64,000 nucleotides of DNA. Origin: Salmonirosea aquatica (lineage in GTDB: Bacteria; Bacteroidota; Bacteroidia; Cytophagales; Spirosomataceae). Positions 25,734 through 33,770 of this stretch are shown piece after piece; within the stretch, counting starts at the first letter, position 1; each line of letters begins with the position of its first letter. Under the pieces are notes generated by a model. That model was not told the origin of the DNA. It saw only the letters and a list, made by a program, of their open reading frames with translations, and searched no databases. Position numbers and translations under genes: made by a program. The DNA is taken from the NCBI RefSeq assembly GCF_009296315.1, contig NZ_WHLY01000002.1, forward strand, positions 1,860,001 to 1,924,000, in the 5' to 3' direction.

Positions 25734-26510
25734 ATGAAACAACTACTTGTAGTCAGCCTACTGCTGGCCGTCCATCTCGTCCTTGGACAAGCCATCCCCA
25801 ACTCCCCTCAAAATGACACCTATGTCCGGCTGATTCCCGGCTCGGAAAACTCAACCGCCCAACGCCTGGAACTGGCTTCCGATGTGGATACCACCTGGCA
25901 GCGATGGCAGGAAAGAGGCTATAATTTTGGCTTCAACCCGAAAGTGACACCCATGTACACCACGGTGAATGGTATCCTAAGTACCCCCTACATGATTCAG
26001 GTGCGCGGCAACGAGAACGAACGTAACCGCAAGCGCTGGGGCTACCACGTATTCGAGGGCTACGCCCGCGACGACAAATCGCGTATTACGATGCTGGTCA
26101 ACAAGCACGAGGAAGAAGAGCGCCCTGTGGCCGAACTCTACTATTATAGTACAGTATATAACCATTCCGAGCCCGCCTACAACTGGTTCAAACTGGGCTC
26201 CGATGTACGGCAGCACTCGTTTCTTTTTGGCCGCGATAAGGCCATTTTCTACGGCTCGCTTCGCTTAACCAACGCGTTGACGCTCGGGAATATCGGGAAA
26301 GAAAATCTGCGAGAGACCGAAGTGACGGCCGACTCCGAAAAAGAGTACGCCGAAGATGCCAAACACGTCAATTTTAAAGAATTGAAGGGTAGCGGTAACG
26401 GTACGATGTTCTACGACAAGGACAACAATATTGTGGTGATCAAGGTAGATGGACAATGGATGAAGGTAGCCGTGGAGCCGCTGCCTGCTGGCATCAAATA
26501 CCCCTTTTAA
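25734..26510 (+). CDS. Exported protein, unknown function
   Basis: ATG at 25734 is chosen because it opens into a signal peptide (M-K-Q-L-L-V-V-S-L-L-L-A ending L-V-L-G-Q); an in-frame start at 25662 would overlap the sulfatase. The 258 residues are beta-rich and end with a short domain G-N-G-T-M-F-Y-D-K-D-N-N-I-V-V-I-K-V-D-G. That pattern resembles terminal domains of Bacteroidota fibre-like proteins. I do not recognise a catalytic motif. It lies 44 bases after the sulfatase and 11 bases before the SnoaL-like gene, so the three may be one transcript. Confidence 0.75.
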   Translation: MKQLLVVSLLLAVHLVLGQAIPNSPQNDTYVRLIPGSENSTAQRLELASDVDTTWQRWQERGYNFGFNPKVTPMYTTVNGILSTPYMIQVRGNENERNRKRWGYHVFEGYARDDKSRITMLVNKHEEEERPVAELYYYSTVYNHSEPAYNWFKLGSDVRQHSFLFGRDKAIFYGSLRLTNALTLGNIGKENLRETEVTADSEKEYAEDAKHVNFKELKGSGNGTMFYDKDNNIVVIKVDGQWMKVAVEPLPAGIKYPF

Positions 26511-26521
26511 CCCCAAAATTC

Positions 26522-26992
26522 ATGAAGAACGAAGCCCTCATCCGGGAATTCTATGAATCCTTCGCCCGCGCCGACGCTGAGGGTATGGTGCGCTGCTATG
26601 CCCCCAACGTAGTTTTTACCGATCCGGTATTCGGCGAACTGCACGGTGACGAAGCCAAAGCGATGTGGCGGATGCTGATCGAAAACAGCAAAGGCCAACT
26701 GTCGCTGACGTTTGACAACGTCCAGGCCCATGACACAACCGGCTCGGCCGACTGGGTGGCCCACTATACCTTCAGCCAAACGGGCCGCAAGGTAGTGAAC
26801 CGTATCACGGCCAGCTTTGAGTTTCAGGACGGCCTGATCGTCCGCCACACCGACCAGTTCGACCTATGGAAGTGGTCCCGGCAGGCGTTGGGTTTACCGG
26901 GGTACCTGCTGGGCTGGACGCCGTTTCTAAAAAACAAAATCCGGCAACGTGCCAGGCAGCAATTGGCGAAGTATCGTGCGCGGAAGGGCTGA
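26522..26992 (+). CDS. SnoaL-like / NTF2-fold protein
   Basis: A 156-residue cytosolic protein beginning M-K-N-E-A-L-I-R-E-F-Y-E-S-F-A-R-A-D, the start typical of SnoaL-like proteins (NTF2 fold). The core follows with Y-A-P-N-V-V-F-T-D-P-V-F-G-E-L-H-G and later I-T-A-S-F-E-F-Q-D-G-L-I-V-R-H-T-D-Q-F-D-L-W-K-W. Members bind small hydrophobic ligands or act as isomerases or cyclases, and many have no known reaction. ATG at 26522 fits the family start; the earlier in-frame ATG at 26456 would overlap the previous gene by 55 bases. Confidence 0.85.
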   Translation: MKNEALIREFYESFARADAEGMVRCYAPNVVFTDPVFGELHGDEAKAMWRMLIENSKGQLSLTFDNVQAHDTTGSADWVAHYTFSQTGRKVVNRITASFEFQDGLIVRHTDQFDLWKWSRQALGLPGYLLGWTPFLKNKIRQRARQQLAKYRARKG

Positions 26993-27114
26993 AATCAAAC
27001 TATTGTTTTTGAAGATATATCGAATACAGGATAAGGAAGATGAGTACGTTATCGTTCTGATGCTAAGGCATTAGCATACCCGTTCTATAAGTTCGATCAA
27101 AAACATTTTTCCTT

Positions 27115-28389
27115 ATGACCAAATCCATTAGCTTGGGTAGGAGAATAATTATGGGTTGCGTTTTCACCTGTATTCTTTCTCAAGGTACCCTCGCACAGAC
27201 TACCGTCACTGAACTGGTGGGGCAGAAGGAAAGCCCGAACTTTCGCATCACTGATCTTGGTGAATCCGTTCCCTTTGGATTGAATAAAAATCTCGATCCC
27301 CTACTCAGTGTTCTAGAAAAGAAAAAGCTACTGCTTATCGGCGAACCTACCCACGGAGCGGCCAATGTGTATCTTTTCAAATATGACCTGTTCAAGGAGC
27401 TTGTCGGTCTGAATAGGGTAAAGTGTTTACTCATTGAAGCAAATTTCAACAGTGTTCTGAAACTGGACGATTTTGTGAGCGGATGTACTCCTATGGATTC
27501 TCTGGCCTCTGGATTGAATAAGATGCCATTTATGCATCGTACAGAAGAGTTTAAGGATCTAATGCTATGGATGAGGGCTTATAATGCGTCGAAAGAGCCG
27601 CATGAACACGTCCATATTTACGGGATAGATGTACAGGATGTCGATGCCGGATTTGACTTCATCAAAAAGTATTTCTCGAAAACAGACAAAAGCTACGCCG
27701 ATAGTCTGTCGAGTTTTCTGCCAACCATGACACCTAACAAACTTCCTGAATGGCGTCATAATGTATATACCGAAGCACAGCTTGAAGACCTCCAAAAACA
27801 CCTGGAAGCAGTTAAGAAAAAGGCTGCTTCTAAATCTGAAAGCCAAGAATGGCAGCTGGCCACAAGGGTATTGGAAAACATCCGACTATGTTCCCATATG
27901 TACACCCATCCCAGAGATTTCAAACGGGATCTCTATATGGCAGAAAATGTAAAGTGGATTTTGAACCTTGAAAGGAAGGATATGGGCTTTGTGGTGTCAG
28001 CGCACAACGGACACGTAGCTAACGATGGAGGGCTAGGCACCTACTTGAAAGAGGCCTTGGCTGATGAGGTCTATACCCTCGGAGTTGATTTTGGAGAGGG
28101 TCAGATCATGGCCGTATCCGCTTCGCCAGACACAGTACGTTCTTTTAAAGCACATGATGTATTATTTCTCGAAGCAGATAGTATAAGTCTTGCTCATTTG
28201 AGCGATAGGGTACGTTTCATTCAGCCTGTCAACAGCAAAAACGACGTAATAATCAGAAGCAGCGGGGCAACATACAATCAAAAAAGAAGTCAGGTTTACT
28301 GGCGTACCGTCAGCCTACCGGGCAGTTTCGACAGTATCGTTTATTTCGACCGGGTGTATCCCTCTACTGTCTTACCAATATCCAGGTAG
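27115..28389 (+). CDS. Erythromycin-esterase-like exported protein
   Basis: A 424-residue protein with a signal peptide ending L-A-Q (about 28). The erythromycin esterase family is recognised by L-L-L-I-G-E-P-T-H-G-A near residue 77, the helix that follows, L-L-I-E-A-N-F-N, and V-S-A-H-N-G-H-V-A-N-D near 295, which supplies conserved histidines. True Ere enzymes open macrolide lactones. Most chromosomal relatives, especially exported ones like this, have unknown substrates, so resistance should not be assumed. It stands alone, with a strong hairpin after it. Confidence 0.82.
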   Translation: MTKSISLGRRIIMGCVFTCILSQGTLAQTTVTELVGQKESPNFRITDLGESVPFGLNKNLDPLLSVLEKKKLLLIGEPTHGAANVYLFKYDLFKELVGLNRVKCLLIEANFNSVLKLDDFVSGCTPMDSLASGLNKMPFMHRTEEFKDLMLWMRAYNASKEPHEHVHIYGIDVQDVDAGFDFIKKYFSKTDKSYADSLSSFLPTMTPNKLPEWRHNVYTEAQLEDLQKHLEAVKKKAASKSESQEWQLATRVLENIRLCSHMYTHPRDFKRDLYMAENVKWILNLERKDMGFVVSAHNGHVANDGGLGTYLKEALADEVYTLGVDFGEGQIMAVSASPDTVRSFKAHDVLFLEADSISLAHLSDRVRFIQPVNSKNDVIIRSSGATYNQKRSQVYWRTVSLPGSFDSIVYFDRVYPSTVLPISR

Positions 28390-28426
28390 TAGGTACGTTC
28401 AACCAGCGATCAGATCTGAATTTTAA

Positions 28427-28474
28427 AAGTACTGCTTCTTGACAATGAGGCCTTTTCATCAAGAAGCAGTACTT
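28427..28474. terminator. Long hairpin after the esterase-like gene
   Basis: AAGTACTGCTTCTTGA (28427-28442) and its exact complement TCAAGAAGCAGTACTT (28459-28474), a 16-base stem with a 16-base loop. It starts 37 bases after the esterase-like stop and just beyond the treS-like fragment on the other strand, so it could end transcripts from both sides. Confidence 0.65.
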
Positions 28475-28483
28475 ATCTTTACT

Positions 28484-28532
28484 CTACACCTCCACTTCAT
28501 CCAAAATAGACTTGATAATCCGCAAGGGTACC
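28484..28532 (-). pseudogene. Decayed copy of the treS 3' end
   Basis: On the minus strand this reads V-P-L-R-I-I-K-S-I-L-D-E-V-E-V-stop, against V-P-L-R-I-I-K-S-I-L-G-E-V-E-V-stop at the true end of treS (29446-29494). By hand 43 of 49 bases match. The similarity stops after GGTACC. Together with the real treS end it brackets the toxin-antitoxin genes as a direct repeat about 960 bases apart. Confidence 0.88.
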
Positions 28533-28585
28533 TTAGTGAATAAAAGTATGAGCAGTCGACCAAATCCTTCTTCTCAACTCGATAT

Positions 28586-29064
28586 TTAATCCGGAAAGGG
28601 TTCTTCTTCAACCTCTTTCAAGATACTATTGAGAAATCGTTTCGAAAAGTACCTCCCATTTTCCAGCCAATCGGTGAATATAGGTTTTAATTTCTCTACA
28701 AGCCCCAGTTGTTTTGCCTTTATCAATAGTCCAACCGAACCAATGCACCGTATTTCCAGTGCTTCGGCGATAGTCCGGGCCTTATTATCATCGATCAGCA
28801 AGTAGTCTGCCTGCAATTCCTTACACAGAATCACCGACTCGGATTCACCATAGTCCATTACCACAGACAAATAATTCTCAGATTTGGTCTTTATAACATG
28901 CTTTTCAAGATCCTGCAGAATTTCATTATCGAATTTTGGATTTTCGTAATTCTTTAACTCTTCCCAAACTGCCTGCGCAATGTAGAACTCTCCGAAAAGC
29001 TTTTCGATGAGGTGTATCTGGCCCACGAGACCAAGGCGCCGGTATCAGCAATTACAATCTTCAC
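28586..29064 (-). pseudogene. DUF3368 PIN-like toxin, frameshifted near its start
   Basis: The long frame (28586-29026) reads G-Q-I-H-L-I-E-K-L-F-G-E-F-Y-I-A-Q-A-V-W-E-E-L and later D-Y-L-L-I-D-D-N-K-A-R, then I-G-S-V-G-L-L. These are typical of DUF3368 PIN-domain nucleases. The expected N-terminus, with the first catalytic Asp, is present but in another frame: V-K-I-V-I-A-D-T-G-A-L-V-S from GTG at 29064. The two join if one base is added near 29026-29033. The toxin is therefore probably inactive, unless this is a sequencing error. It pairs with the UPF0175 antitoxin; its GTG lies three bases after the antitoxin stop. Confidence 0.75.
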
Positions 29065-29067
29065 AGG

Positions 29068-29334
29068 CTATAAATCCCTCAATGTATCCACGTCGGACAT
29101 GATTTGTTCAAAGCTCAAATCTGAAATCGAAATTTTGCTTTTCGCCAGTGATTTCTCAAACTCAAAACGACTCACTCCTGCCAGTTGAATAGCTTTGCCC
29201 AACGTCAGTTTTCCCTCTTGAAATAGCATTATCGCTATAGCTGTCTGAAAGTGTGTTTTCAAGTCCTGCTCAGATTCATTCAAAGCAATCAACACATCAG
29301 TCGGGACTTCGACGGGAATCGTTATACTTTTCAT
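29068..29334 (-). CDS. UPF0175 antitoxin-like protein
   Basis: An 88-residue protein of the UPF0175 family, seen in I-A-I-M-L-F-Q-E-G-K-L-T-L-G-K-A-I-Q-L-A-G followed by V-S-R-F-E-F-E, a helix-turn-helix-like segment. UPF0175 proteins commonly pair with DUF3368 PIN-like proteins and are thought to act as antitoxins and autorepressors. Here the partner directly follows. A palindrome covers the -7 box upstream, which would suit autoregulation. The pair lies between two copies of the treS 3' end. Confidence 0.85.
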   Translation of the reverse strand: MKSITIPVEVPTDVLIALNESEQDLKTHFQTAIAIMLFQEGKLTLGKAIQLAGVSRFEFEKSLAKSKISISDLSFEQIMSDVDTLRDL

Positions 29335-29348
29335 ACTTTATTTCTTTT

Positions 29349-29366
29349 GTATCTTTCCAAAGATAC
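29349..29366 (-). promoter_or_regulatory. Antitoxin promoter with palindromic operator
   Basis: GTATCTTT-CC-AAAGATAC is a perfect 8-base inverted repeat with a two-base centre. On the minus strand it contains TATCTTTG (29365-29358), a match to the Bacteroidota -7 box TAnnTTTG, 24 bases before the antitoxin ATG. A dimeric repressor bound here would block the promoter, as expected for toxin-antitoxin autoregulation. The operator role is inferred. Confidence 0.6.
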
Positions 29367-29371
29367 CTGAA

Positions 29372-29415
29372 AGGCAGCATTTCTGCTATGGGTTCACATG
29401 ACCGAAATGCTGCCT
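29372..29415 (-). terminator. Hairpin after treS
   Basis: AGGCAGCATTTC (29372-29383) and its exact complement GAAATGCTGCCT (29404-29415), a 12-base stem with a 20-base loop. It lies 31 bases beyond the treS stop on the minus strand and just upstream of the antitoxin promoter, so it would separate the two transcripts. Confidence 0.6.
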
Positions 29416-29445
29416 AAGAGGTTTTGTGAATATAAATGCATATGC

Positions 29446-32400
29446 CTACACCTCCACTTCGCCCAAAATAGACTTAATGATCCGTAGGGGTACCATGGCC
29501 CAGTCGGGACGGTCGTTCAGTTCGTGGTTGAGGTCAAAGATCGCTTTTTCCAGCAGGAACGTTTGCAGCAGCACGCCCAGATCGTGCTCGTCGTCGGGAA
29601 TGAAGGCACTGTCTTGTACCGTTTCGAGGTACGCACTCATAAACAGCCCAGACACATTCTGAATCCATAGTTCGGCCAGGGGGGTCAGTTTGGGAATATC
29701 TTCCTTGCGGATCTGGTTGCTCAGCAGCAGGCCTGCGTAAGCGGCGTAGTTGAACGAGTGGATCATGGCCGCTACGTCGCGCAGGGGCGAGCGCTTCAGG
29801 CGGCGTTCGCTAAAACTCCGGAGCGGGTCTCCCCCAAACTCGGTGATCGTAACGTCTTTACCCGAAAAAAGCACCTTTTCCAGATTAAAATCGCCGTGGA
29901 TGCGTATTTTGACCACATCCAGTTTTTTCTCGTAAATCCTTTTCAGCAACGTAAGTACCTCAGCTTTGCGAGCCAGGATTTCTTTGGCCTCCTGCCGTAC
30001 CTCTTCTGTGAGTTTCTTCATGTTTTGGGCCTGATTCTGGTAGGTTTCCCGTACCAGCGACTGTAAGGCCGAATACAGAGACCGCTGGTAATGCAGCGAA
30101 AATCCCTCCGAACCGAAGGCAGCAGAATCGTCGGCTGCCAGCGCCTTGTGCAGTTCGCCCAGGCGCGTGCCCAACAGCCGGGTACCTTCAATGATGGGAC
30201 CACCGAGGAGGTCACGGAAACCGTCGGGGATATCCTCGTAGGCTACGGGAGTAAATATGTCGCGTTTGGGCAATTGCGCGGGCCATTCATTCGATTCCAG
30301 CGATAAGATTCGCTCATAGTAATTATTGAGCCGCTCGAGCATGAAGTCCCAACCGTTGACATTGCTTTCGGCGGTTTCCTGCATAATTCCCAGCGTGATT
30401 GTCTCTTTCCCGATCTTCCAATCCAGGCTACCCGCATAGGGTAGCATTTGTTCGAAATCCGCCCCAAATTCGCTGGCGCGCCCGGTTCCGCTCAGCATCT
30501 TCGTGATCTCGGCATCAGGATTGATTGTTTTCTCCACGCGTCGATACAGTTTGAGGGCGTAGGCGTCGTTGTAAGTAATGATGGTTTCGTGCCAGGTACC
30601 GTGCATGCGCGTTTTCATATCTTCCGGTGCGGGTAGTTCGCGGGCATCACGAGTCGCAAAATTTAGGCTGCCGCCTTTCCATTTGATGGGGGTACCTTTC
30701 ACAAAATGCGTCAAGAGCGTCCGGTGCATTTCCACGGTATAGTAGGCATCCACGAATAGGCCCTCTTCGCTACCGATTTTGAGATTGGCGATGATGGCAG
30801 GCGGACAATTCTCGCTGATCTTACGCAGGGCGTCGCCCGTTACAAATGCTACGGGAAGTTGGTAGGTTTCGGCCAGTCCGCTTTCATATTGTACCTCCAG
30901 CAGCAGCAAACAGGCTTTACGGTCGCCGATCAAATCCAGTTCGGCCCGTTCCACGATTTCCACACTGATAACCGTCCGGTCTTTGCCAATGTACCATCCT
31001 ACACTCTGGAGGTACCGGGGCAGAATTCGGTTTTCCAGGGTTCTGATCGAAGCTTTTGATAATAAACCATCCCAACTCGTTAGCGTAAAGGATTGCCGGG
31101 GCTGTGACTCGTCCACTTCGGGGTGCGCTTTCTCCAGCAAAAACCACTGGTAGCCGTGCGAGCCCAGCGTGAAGAAGTAGGGATTGTCTTCCCGAATGAC
31201 CGGAAAGCGATTTTTACTAAATACATCCACGGGCAGGTACCCCTTATAGTCGGACAAGTCCAGTTCGGCGGGTTGCGTGTAGCGCGAGAGATTCACGACT
31301 ACCAGAATGGTTTCATCTTCGTAGGTACGGGTGAAGGCCAGGATTTTGGGGTTGCTCACCGAGATAAACTCCATGTCGCCCCGACTGAATGCCTTGAACT
31401 TTTTGCGCATCGTGATCATCCGCTTCATGAACCACAGGAGCGAGGACGTATTGCGCCGCTGTGTTTCCACGTTCACGGCTTCGTAGTGATACTCCGGGTC
31501 CAGGATCACAGGTAGGTACAGTTTCTGCGGATTGGTGTCCGAGAAACCCGCATTGCGGTCGGGCGACCACTGCATGGGGGTACGTACGCCGTCGCGGTCG
31601 CCAAGGTAGAAATTGTCGCCCATACCGATCTCGTCGCCGTAGTAGATCACCGGGGTACCATTGAGCGAAAACAACAGGCAGTTCATCAGCTCGATCTTGC
31701 GGCGGTTGTTGTCGAGTAATGGGGCCAGTCGATGGCGGATACCCAGGTTGATGCGCGCCTTGGGATCTTTGGCGTAGGCTTTGTACATGTAGTCGCGTTC
31801 TTCGTCAGTGACCATTTCCAGCGTCAGCTCGTCGTGGTTGCGCAGAAACATGGCCCACTGGCCCAGGGGTGGGATGTCGGGCGTCTGGTCGAATATGTCG
31901 ATAATCGGGTAGCGGTCTTCCATTTGCAGCGCCATGTACATGCGCGGCATCACCGGAAAATGGTAATTCATGTGGCATTCGTCGCCGTCGCCAAAGTACG
32001 AAGCCGAGTCTTCGGGCCACATATTGGCTTCGGCCAGCAGCGCCGTGCCGGGATAGTATTTGTCCACGTGGGCCCGGATCTTTTTTAGAAAAGCGTGGGT
32101 TTCGGGCAGATTCTCGCCGTTGGTACCTTCACGCTCGAACAGGTAGGGTACCGCGTCGAGCCGGAAACCGTCGACGCCCGTCTTGCACCAATAGTCGAGA
32201 ATCTTGAAAATCTCTTCCTGCACCAACGGACTGTCATAATTAAGATCGGGCTGATGGTGGAAGAAGCGGTGCCAGTAATGCTGCTGCGCCACCGGGTCCC
32301 AGGTCCAGTTGGAGGTTTCGGTGTCCAGAAAAATGATACGCACGTCCTTATATTGGTTCGAATCGTCGGTCCAGACGTAGAATTCGCGCTCGGGTGACCC

Positions 32401-32787
32401 CTTGGGCGCCCGTCGCGCCCGCTGGAACCACGGGTGCTGGTCGGAAGTATGGTTGATAACCAACTCGATGATGACTTTCAGATTGCGGTTATGGGCTTCG
32501 TCGATGAAAGCCTGTAACTGCTCGATGTCGCCATAGGACGGATTGATGGTATAATAGTCGGCAATGTCGTAGCCATCGTCGCGCAGAGGAGAGGGATAGA
32601 AAGGCAACAGCCAGATGGCCGTCACACCGAGATCTTCGAGGTAGTCCAGCTTTTCCATGATGCCCTGAAAATCGCCGATGCCGTCGCCATTTCCATCGCG
32701 AAAGGCTTTGATATGGAGTTCGTAAATGATGGCATCCTTATACCAATGCAAATTGTCGTCTATGAGTGGGTTGTTCTTCTTAGCCAT
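29446..32787 (-). CDS. treS: Trehalose synthase fused to maltokinase
   Basis: A 1113-residue two-domain enzyme. The N-terminal GH13 domain (about 1-550) starts W-Y-K-D-A-I-I-Y-E-L-H-I-K-A-F and shows the catalytic triad: Asp211 in D-G-F-R-L-D-A-V-P, Glu253 in L-L-A-E-A-N-M-W and Asp319 in F-L-R-N-H-D-E-L-T. This is the maltose/trehalose interconverting TreS group. The C-terminal part (about 680-1113) is a maltokinase, recognised by I-H-G-D-F-N-L-E-K-V-L near 975. The fusion turns trehalose into maltose 1-phosphate, the donor for GlgE, but no glgE or glgB is nearby. I counted nine GGTACC hexamers in it. Its 3' end is duplicated at 28484. Confidence 0.93.
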   Translation of the reverse strand: MAKKNNPLIDDNLHWYKDAIIYELHIKAFRDGNGDGIGDFQGIMEKLDYLEDLGVTAIWLLPFYPSPLRDDGYDIADYYTINPSYGDIEQLQAFIDEAHNRNLKVIIELVINHTSDQHPWFQRARRAPKGSPEREFYVWTDDSNQYKDVRIIFLDTETSNWTWDPVAQQHYWHRFFHHQPDLNYDSPLVQEEIFKILDYWCKTGVDGFRLDAVPYLFEREGTNGENLPETHAFLKKIRAHVDKYYPGTALLAEANMWPEDSASYFGDGDECHMNYHFPVMPRMYMALQMEDRYPIIDIFDQTPDIPPLGQWAMFLRNHDELTLEMVTDEERDYMYKAYAKDPKARINLGIRHRLAPLLDNNRRKIELMNCLLFSLNGTPVIYYGDEIGMGDNFYLGDRDGVRTPMQWSPDRNAGFSDTNPQKLYLPVILDPEYHYEAVNVETQRRNTSSLLWFMKRMITMRKKFKAFSRGDMEFISVSNPKILAFTRTYEDETILVVVNLSRYTQPAELDLSDYKGYLPVDVFSKNRFPVIREDNPYFFTLGSHGYQWFLLEKAHPEVDESQPRQSFTLTSWDGLLSKASIRTLENRILPRYLQSVGWYIGKDRTVISVEIVERAELDLIGDRKACLLLLEVQYESGLAETYQLPVAFVTGDALRKISENCPPAIIANLKIGSEEGLFVDAYYTVEMHRTLLTHFVKGTPIKWKGGSLNFATRDARELPAPEDMKTRMHGTWHETIITYNDAYALKLYRRVEKTINPDAEITKMLSGTGRASEFGADFEQMLPYAGSLDWKIGKETITLGIMQETAESNVNGWDFMLERLNNYYERILSLESNEWPAQLPKRDIFTPVAYEDIPDGFRDLLGGPIIEGTRLLGTRLGELHKALAADDSAAFGSEGFSLHYQRSLYSALQSLVRETYQNQAQNMKKLTEEVRQEAKEILARKAEVLTLLKRIYEKKLDVVKIRIHGDFNLEKVLFSGKDVTITEFGGDPLRSFSERRLKRSPLRDVAAMIHSFNYAAYAGLLLSNQIRKEDIPKLTPLAELWIQNVSGLFMSAYLETVQDSAFIPDDEHDLGVLLQTFLLEKAIFDLNHELNDRPDWAMVPLRIIKSILGEVEV

Positions 32788-33054
32788 GCTTCGTTTTCAG
32801 GTTTTTGATTGATTTTTTTGCGAAAAAGCTGTGCCAATCTCATCGGGCTCGGTAAACAAGGTAGGAAAAAACGGATAGAGTACCCTAGTTTTTTGATCAA
32901 ATTGAGGCTATTCAGCCACCACCCTCTATATTTGTCTCATTAAAATCTCCTTGTAAAATATAGATTCAGCGCGGCAGCACCCGCTGCCCTAACCCGTGCC
33001 TTGCGATGCAGGCGCGGGGCAAAAAGCTATTATCTACTGTTTACAAAGAGACAA

Positions 33055-33693
33055 ATGGAACAAAAAATAAAAATTGCCGTCCTTGGCGGAACGGGCAAGG
33101 CAGGTACCTACCTCGTTCAAGAACTACTTCGTCAGGGCTTTCCCCTCAGACTTCTGCTCCGAAGTCCCGAAAATTTTCAGATCAATACGCCACTTATCGA
33201 GTTAGTAGCGGGAGACGCCCGCAACTATGAAGATGTGCGGGCCCTGACCAAGGACTGCCAGGCGGTCATCAGTGCGCTGGGGCAACCTGTGGGGGAGGTC
33301 TCAATTTTCAGCCAGGCTACCCGGAATGTACTGCAGGCCATGCAGGAACAGCAGATTTGCCGATACATTTTGCTTACAGGCCTGAACGTGGATACGCCGC
33401 TTGATCAAAAAAATCCCAGCGTACAGGCAGCTACCGAGTGGATGAAAACCAACTATCCTAATACTACCGCCGATAAACAGGTTGAGTACCAACTCTTGGC
33501 GGAAAGTACCGTAGATTGGACCTTGGTCAGGCTACCCTGGATTCATTTGACGGATAGTGCCGAAGACGTGAATGTGAGTCTGGAAGACTGTCCCGGCGAC
33601 GGAGTAAGTGCCGGAGCCCTAGCGCGGTTTGTGGTCGACCAGCTCTCTAAAGGTACCTATGTTCGGAAAGCGCCTTTTGTAGCTAATAGTTGA
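33055..33693 (+). CDS. NmrA/atypical SDR NAD(P)-binding protein
   Basis: A 212-residue Rossmann protein starting K-I-A-V-L-G-G-T-G-K-A-G-T-Y-L-V, the atypical SDR glycine motif (G-G-T-G-x-x-G). R-L-L-L-R-S-P-E near 40 suggests NADP(H) binding. It lacks the YxxxK pair of classical SDRs, as is usual for the NAD(P)H-binding (NmrA-like) group, whose members act as flavin or quinone reductases, epimerases or redox sensors. ATG at 33055 is preferred because it opens into the strand that carries the motif; the TTG at 33001 would add 18 unusual residues. Monocistronic, with a terminator after it. Confidence 0.82.
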   Translation: MEQKIKIAVLGGTGKAGTYLVQELLRQGFPLRLLLRSPENFQINTPLIELVAGDARNYEDVRALTKDCQAVISALGQPVGEVSIFSQATRNVLQAMQEQQICRYILLTGLNVDTPLDQKNPSVQAATEWMKTNYPNTTADKQVEYQLLAESTVDWTLVRLPWIHLTDSAEDVNVSLEDCPGDGVSAGALARFVVDQLSKGTYVRKAPFVANS

Positions 33694-33697
33694 AAAT

Positions 33698-33732
33698 GAA
33701 AACGGGCGGACTCATAAAGTCCGCCCGTTTTC
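33698..33732 (+). terminator. Rho-independent terminator
   Basis: GAAAACGGGCGGACT (33698-33712), loop CATAA, and its complement AGTCCGCCCGTTTTC (33718-33732). It lies five bases after the stop of the NmrA-like gene and also faces the end of the dps gene on the other strand. Confidence 0.88.
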
Positions 33733-33770
33733 GTAATACTAGTACTATATCGGCAGCAATAGCAATACAC

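Noticed and set aside
27115-28389. Antibiotic resistance gene (macrolide esterase)
   Set aside because: The family match is good, but the protein has a signal peptide and stands alone in a chromosomal setting; many such proteins do not act on macrolides.
29426-29662. Short frame opposite the end of treS
   Set aside because: It overlaps the conserved 3' end of treS on the other strand and has no features of its own.
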